Below, in pieces: positions 5,734 to 9,817 of a stretch of DNA of 9,817 nt. The first letter of the stretch is position 1. Each line of letters opens with the position of its first letter. The notes under the pieces are model-generated. The model had not been told where the DNA came from. It searched no databases and saw only the letters and a program-made list of their open reading frames with translations. The DNA is from Verrucomicrobiota bacterium (GTDB taxonomy: Bacteria > Verrucomicrobiota > Verrucomicrobiia > Limisphaerales > AV2): contig QHOP01000466.1 in the NCBI GenBank assembly GCA_003219345.1, positions 1 through 9,817 on the forward strand, read 5' to 3'. The position numbers and the translations under genes are program-made.

Positions 5734-8700
5734 TCATCCCTTCGTCACCGTTTCGTCCAGATTCAAAAGCATGCTGGCAATGGTGGTCCACGCGGCCAGT
5801 TCGCCCTGGTCGAGGTCCGCCTTCGCTTTGAAACCGCCCACGCCCAGCAAATTTTCCACAGCGTCTTTGTCTTTGCGATATTCGGCCAGTTGATCCTTGT
5901 AAGCATCGAGCAACACCTTGATTTCATCGGCGTCGGGCGTGCGAGCCGTCGCCAGCCGGAAGGCATAAATGATTCGCCGCTTCGGATCGTCGGCAGCCTC
6001 CGTCATGATACGTTGGGCGAAGGCGCGCGAGGCCTCGACAAACTGCGGGTCGTTCAGCAGCGTGAGCGCCTGGAGCGGCGTGTTCGTGCGCGGACGGCGC
6101 ACGACGCAATACTCGCGCGTCGGCGCGTCAAAGATGAGCATGTTGGGGGGCGGGCTTTGCCGCTTCCAGTAAATGTAAAGGCTGCGACGATACTGCGCCA
6201 TGTCGGTGTCCGGCACATATTTCTGAGCATTGTTATACGAGACGGCCTCCCATAAGCCAGACGGCTGCCAGGGCTTCACGCTGTGCCCGCCCTCTCGTTC
6301 CACCAGCAGCCCACTGACAAACAGAGCTGTGTCGCGCACTTCCTCCGCGTCAACGCGAAAACGAGGGCCGCGCGCCAGCAAACGATTCTCCGGGTCTCGA
6401 GCGAGCAATTCGGGCGTTACGCGGGACGATTGCCGGTAGGTGGCCGAGGTGACGATGAGCCGCTGCAAGTGTTTCACGTCCCAGCCGGAGCGGACGAATT
6501 CGGTCGCGAGCCAATCGAGCAATTCGGGATGTGACGGCCGCTCGCCCTGCACGCCGAAGTCCTCAACGGTCTTCACGATGCCGACGCCGAAGAACTGTTG
6601 CCAGAGGCGATTCACATTCACACGGGCGGTGAGCGGGTGTGACGGGTCGAGCAGCCATTTGGCGAGGCCAAGACGGTTCTTCGGCGCGTCCTTGGGCCAG
6701 GGCGGCAGGATGGCCGGGGCGCCCGGTTCGACTTTCTCGCCTTTCCTGTCATATTCGCCGCGCATGAGCAGGAACGTGTCGCGCGGCTTGCCCGACTCTT
6801 TCGCAACCATGGTCGTCGGGATTTCCTTCTCAATCACATTGTTTTCCTCGCGCCAGAGCGCCACCTGATCGAAAAGTAACTTAAACAGAGGCGAAGTCGC
6901 GCGCCGATAGAAATTTCGCACTGAAGTTTTGTTGTCGCCCGCAGGGTTGCTGGTCGCCGCCAGCATGGCGGCAATATTGCCCGGCAGGCTGTCGGCGTCG
7001 TTGAGGTCGGCGTTGAAGGTGAAGTGACACGCGCCCTGATAATTGACCACCTTAACGAGGACTTTGTTTTCGCCTTGTCTGAGATTAACGGAGAATTTCT
7101 TCGGGCCTTCTTCCGGTTTCCGCTTGGTGGCTTGCTCCAGCGCGAGTTCGCCGTTGATCCAGACCTTGAACAGATCGTCCGCACCCAATGTCAGGTCCAC
7201 CTTGCGGTCGGCCGTGACCTTGAGGCTGCGATAGAGGTAATAAACTCCATGCACGCCGTGCAGCTCGTCCACCAGCACATGCGATTTGCCATCTTCAAAA
7301 TCAGGTTTTTCGCTCCATTTGATTTCCTCGCGCACGCCTGGATACGCCTTGTTGAAATCAATCTCCTTCTCCGGCTCATATTCCGTGACGAGGCCCGTCT
7401 TGAGGCTCTCCGATTTGAACGGTCCGACGACATGCCAGGGTTCCTGTTTCGGTGGAATCAAAAGATGCACGAGTTCGTCAGTTTGCGCCGCGGCCAGACG
7501 GAAACGCCCGATGGCGCGTTTTGATTTTGAGGCCTCGTAGCGCAAACGGAGGTGAAGTTCCGAATTCGCCTTCATCTTCATCGGTTCGCCCAACACAAAC
7601 AGAGCGGTGTGTGGTTCGCTCACCGCGTTCGTCGGGATACTCCAGGCGGATTCAGCGTTGCCGTCGATGGCCTTTCCTATCTCCTTGTCACTTTCCCAGG
7701 AATCTGCGGCAGCCCGTTTGAAGTTGAGTTTTTTCGGCTCGCCGGCATTGCCCTCAGCGTCTGTAGTCGCGACTTCCACCTCAAATTCCGAGAGCTCAAA
7801 CCTGCCGTCGTCCGCGCGCGCGCTGCTCCGGTTGGGCAACGACTCGTGCGGCAGCGCTTCGAGCCGGATCGCCGCCAGGCTTCCCGGCTCGGGCTGGAGC
7901 GTCACTTCATGGACGTCCTGTTCCGGATTCGATCCCTCGACAAGCACGGATTTGTCGTCAAGGATTTTGAATTCGCTGCCGTTGGTCGATTTCAGGCTGG
8001 TCGGCGTAAGGACCGTCCAGCCGGCGTTCAACTTCTCATGCCATTTGTCGGCCCACTGCGCCTGTGCCGCGTCCAACTCCGGCATCGGCGAATCTATCCT
8101 GGCCTGTCCTTCTTCGATCTGTTTCTTCAACCATTCCTGTCGCTCCGCTTGTTCTCGGGAGGGAAGTTTGATGAACGGATCCGGGTTGGGCTTATTGCCG
8201 TCCATGATTGACTCATCCAGGTTGTTGAACAAGGCGTAGAGACCGTAGTACTCGCGCTGCTGGATGGGGTCGTATTTGTGCGTGTGGCAGCGCGCGCAGG
8301 TCATCGTGAGACCCAGCCAGATCGTGCTGGTCGTCTCGACACGGTCGAAGGTGTATTTGCACTTGTATTCATCTTCGATGGCGCCGCCCTCGCCGGTGCT
8401 CATGTTGCAGCGGACGTAACCGGAGGCAATTTTTTGCCCGGTCGTCGCGTTCGGCAACAGATCGCCCGCCAGTTGTTCGGTCGTGAACTCGTCGAACGGC
8501 ATGTTTTGGTTGAACGCGTCGATGACCCACTCGCGGTATTTCCAGATGCTGCGTTCCGAATCGATATGGTAGCCATGCGAGTCGGCGTAGCGCGCCGCAT
8601 CAAGCCAGTAACGCGCCTCGTGCTCGCCGTATCGCGGCGAGTCGAGCAGACGGTCCACCAGCTTTGGGTAGGCGTCTGGATTCCTATCGGCAAGGAATGC

Positions 8701-9294
8701 GTCCACTTCCTGTGGTGTGGGCGGCAAGCCGGTCAAGTCGTAGCTCGCCCGTCGAACCAGCGTGGTCCGGTCGGCTTCCGGGGAGGGTTTCAGTCCTTCC
8801 TTTTCCAGACGCGCGAGAACGAAATGATCGATTTCATTGCGCGGCCATTTCTTATTCTTCACCGCAGGCAGTGGCGAGCGTTCGGGTTTGACCAAAGCCC
8901 AGTGGCTTTGCCAATTCGCTCCTTCAGCGATCCACCGGCGCAGCGAATCAACCTGCGCGGACGTCAGCGTCTTGCCGCTTTTCGGAGGCGGCATCACGTC
9001 GTCTTCATCCTTCGTGGTAATCCGCGCGATCAGCTCGCTCTTTTCCGGGTGGCCGGGCACGATGGCAAGGTCGCCTGATTTCAGCGGCTTGAACGCGTCG
9101 TCTTTCCGGTCGAGTCGGAATTTGGCTTTGCGCTCCTTCTCATCCGGACCATGGCAGGCAAAACACTTGTCGGACAGAATGGGCCGGATGTCGCGGTCGA
9201 AATCGATGGCAGCTTTGCTCGCGCCACTGGCGGAAACTCCAGCGAACAGCCACAACAGGAGGCCGGAGGCAGAAATCAACCTGAATTGAATCAT
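5734..9294 (-). CDS. PSD1 / DUF1549-DUF1553 protein with PSC1 cytochrome c domain, exported
   Basis: The 1186-residue protein is the signature large secreted protein of Planctomycetes and Verrucomicrobia. A Sec signal peptide is at about 1-25 (hydrophobic core 10-21). The PSC1 cytochrome-c-like domain (about 30-128) holds the haem motif CFACH at 44-48 and a 'MPPP' Met candidate ligand near 101. DUF1549 covers about 149-358 ('WPRNEIDHFVLARLE', 'YWLDAARYADSHGYH') and contains a second haem-type motif, CARCH, at 333-337. A beta-rich insert of about 430 residues (about 425-855) holds a discoidin-like part ('FELSEFEVEV', about 499-508) and a PA14 or GH2-like part ('LTLGADDLFKVWINGELAL', about 701-719). 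DUF1553 covers about 873-1145 ('LAKWLLDPSHPLTARVNVNR', 'PLQALTLLNDPQFVEAS'). ATG 9294 is chosen; GTG 9297 would add only one residue. No strong ribosome site is visible. It heads the cluster and precedes the DUF1501 gene, its usual partner. Activity is unknown; carbohydrate binding by the insert is an inference. Confidence 0.95.
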   Translation of the reverse strand: MIQFRLISASGLLLWLFAGVSASGASKAAIDFDRDIRPILSDKCFACHGPDEKERKAKFRLDRKDDAFKPLKSGDLAIVPGHPEKSELIARITTKDEDDVMPPPKSGKTLTSAQVDSLRRWIAEGANWQSHWALVKPERSPLPAVKNKKWPRNEIDHFVLARLEKEGLKPSPEADRTTLVRRASYDLTGLPPTPQEVDAFLADRNPDAYPKLVDRLLDSPRYGEHEARYWLDAARYADSHGYHIDSERSIWKYREWVIDAFNQNMPFDEFTTEQLAGDLLPNATTGQKIASGYVRCNMSTGEGGAIEDEYKCKYTFDRVETTSTIWLGLTMTCARCHTHKYDPIQQREYYGLYALFNNLDESIMDGNKPNPDPFIKLPSREQAERQEWLKKQIEEGQARIDSPMPELDAAQAQWADKWHEKLNAGWTVLTPTSLKSTNGSEFKILDDKSVLVEGSNPEQDVHEVTLQPEPGSLAAIRLEALPHESLPNRSSARADDGRFELSEFEVEVATTDAEGNAGEPKKLNFKRAAADSWESDKEIGKAIDGNAESAWSIPTNAVSEPHTALFVLGEPMKMKANSELHLRLRYEASKSKRAIGRFRLAAAQTDELVHLLIPPKQEPWHVVGPFKSESLKTGLVTEYEPEKEIDFNKAYPGVREEIKWSEKPDFEDGKSHVLVDELHGVHGVYYLYRSLKVTADRKVDLTLGADDLFKVWINGELALEQATKRKPEEGPKKFSVNLRQGENKVLVKVVNYQGACHFTFNADLNDADSLPGNIAAMLAATSNPAGDNKTSVRNFYRRATSPLFKLLFDQVALWREENNVIEKEIPTTMVAKESGKPRDTFLLMRGEYDRKGEKVEPGAPAILPPWPKDAPKNRLGLAKWLLDPSHPLTARVNVNRLWQQFFGVGIVKTVEDFGVQGERPSHPELLDWLATEFVRSGWDVKHLQRLIVTSATYRQSSRVTPELLARDPENRLLARGPRFRVDAEEVRDTALFVSGLLVEREGGHSVKPWQPSGLWEAVSYNNAQKYVPDTDMAQYRRSLYIYWKRQSPPPNMLIFDAPTREYCVVRRPRTNTPLQALTLLNDPQFVEASRAFAQRIMTEAADDPKRRIIYAFRLATARTPDADEIKVLLDAYKDQLAEYRKDKDAVENLLGVGGFKAKADLDQGELAAWTTIASMLLNLDETVTKG

Positions 9295-9534
9295 CACACG
9301 ACTTATCGCAACGGACTTACGGACGCTCGTCGAGCCACCCGCGCCATCTCAAACGCGGCTCGGCAGATTTTCATCAATAAACCATACGTCGCGGCCACGT
9401 TTCCAGCTATTTGTTGGGCAGATAGTAAAGACAAATTCGAGAAGCTGAATATTCAAATCCGTTTTGCCACCGCCGCCTGCGGCCGGAAGGTGGTTTGCCT
9501 GGATTACCCGCCGTACGCCTGACCAGGTGCCAGG
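9295..9534. other. upstream region of the PSD1 gene
   Basis: About 240 bases without a supported gene precede the PSD1 start. The minus strand has an A/T-rich stretch around 9400-9460 (TTGAATATTC, TTGTCTTTACTATC) where a promoter for the PSD1-DUF1501 cluster would be expected. A TTGTCT box with an AATAGC hexamer 17 bases downstream is the best pair I can see, and it is too weak to annotate. The hairpin at 9467-9493 is listed separately. Confidence 0.4.
9467..9493. other. GC-rich hairpin, possible terminator
   Basis: The outer arms CCACC (9467-9471) and GGTGG (9489-9493) enclose an inner GCCGC/GCGGC inverted repeat with a minimal loop. It lies about 40 bases after the stop of the weak right-edge frame and upstream of the PSD1 promoter region, a sensible place for transcription to end. 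The plus-strand side is followed by only TTT and the minus-strand side by CAAAACGG, so there is no convincing U-tract and the terminator reading is weak. Confidence 0.3.
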
Positions 9535-9816
9535 TCAACTCAACCGGCGCCAGAGAGAAGTATAGGCGGCCACCGCATCCGAAAAGCTTCCGACAACCAC
9601 GCGAAGCTCCCCTGCGACACGGCGGAGCAATTCCGATTCATCCGTCTTTTCCCTTTGCCAGAGAAGCCAGACCAGGGCGTGAAACACCCGTTCCCGCGGG
9701 TAAAGGGAACCTCTCGGTCCCGGCAACGCCGACAACCCAAATGTCCTGAGATTAAGCGCCCGATTTCTCCAGCCACAGGTCTCGGGGCATTTGTTGACGG
9801 AACTGCAAGCGTAATC
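9535..9816 (-). CDS. possible 3' end of an unrecognised gene running off the right edge
   Basis: A minus-strand frame is open from the right edge for 93 codons to a TGA at 9535-9537. Its C-terminal half is amphipathic and helix-like ('RERVFHALVWLLWQREK', then 'ESELLRRVAGELRVVV'), and G or C dominates its third positions. Against it, a second minus-strand frame (down to 9540) is equally open over the same bases, and no family is recognisable. A third frame ends in a TAA at 9753-9755 after 'PRDLWLEKSGA', which could instead be the tail of the upstream gene. I treat this as a low-confidence partial CDS; the DNA could also be non-coding. Confidence 0.25.
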   Translation of the reverse strand, partial: DYACSSVNKCPETCGWRNRALNLRTFGLSALPGPRGSLYPRERVFHALVWLLWQREKTDESELLRRVAGELRVVVGSFSDAVAAYTSLWRRLS

Positions 9817-9817
9817 C

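Noticed and set aside
7552..9078. Long plus-strand open frames (219, 210 and 266 codons) opposite the PSD1 gene
   Set aside because: They are antisense to clearly conserved PSD1 domains and have low-quality, family-less translations; such frames are expected opposite GC-rich coding DNA.
9690..9710. GTTCCC/GGGAAC inverted repeat
   Set aside because: A six-base stem with a nine-base loop in GC-rich DNA is easily due to chance, and it lies inside the possible right-edge frame without any other signal.
1..9817. A defence, toxin or mobile-element system
   Set aside because: I looked for transposases, integrases, reverse transcriptases, restriction genes, toxin-antitoxin pairs and tRNA genes on both strands and found none; the only mobility hint is the four-helix-bundle remnant with its repeat.

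Overview
The window is a stretch of ordinary bacterial chromosome of moderately high GC in which every convincing gene lies on the minus strand. The gene content points to the Planctomycetota-Verrucomicrobiota group. It has a large DUF1549/DUF1553 protein with a Planctomycete-type cytochrome c domain, a Tat-exported DUF1501 protein beside it, a PQQ-type beta-propeller beginning with the DWPQWRGP signature, and a fused MFS/spermidine-synthase membrane protein. I lean towards Verrucomicrobiota because of the gene gaps: short A/T-biased heptad tracts, the ATTCGTG-type tandem array and a four-helix-bundle (S23-like) gene remnant. That lean rests on recollection of such genomes, not on a comparison.

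Layout, in transcription order (right to left). 9295-9817 is mostly non-coding, with one weak open frame running off the right edge and one GC-rich hairpin. 5734-9294 encodes the exported PSD1-type protein (PSC1, DUF1549, beta-rich insert, DUF1553). 5348-5733 holds a heptad-repeat leader and a 3'-truncated four-helix-bundle gene whose stop codon is supplied by a 10-bp tandem array (5271-5360). 3795-5252 encodes the DUF1501 protein. 3614-3794 is a gap with no gene. 1007-3613 encodes the MFS/spermidine-synthase fusion. 761-1006 is a gap containing a 37-codon orphan frame with coding-like composition. 1-760 is the 5' part of a PQQ-like beta-propeller gene that runs off the left edge.

How the genes fit together: a DUF1549/DUF1553 gene directly followed by a DUF1501 gene is the recurrent two-gene unit of these phyla. 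Both products carry export signals (Sec and Tat respectively), so they probably act together outside the cytoplasm. Their biochemical role is not established; work on polysaccharide or sulfated-glycan breakdown is often suggested by context, but nothing in this window shows it. The beta-propeller is also exported. The MFS/spermidine-synthase fusion is an inner-membrane protein whose putative transferase site has lost one of the two aspartates of classical spermidine synthases.

I did not find a clearly new biological system. The best second-look items are the S23 remnant fused to the tandem array, the altered active site of the fusion protein, the multi-module PSD1 protein with two CxxCH motifs, and the orphan coding-like tail at 876-989.
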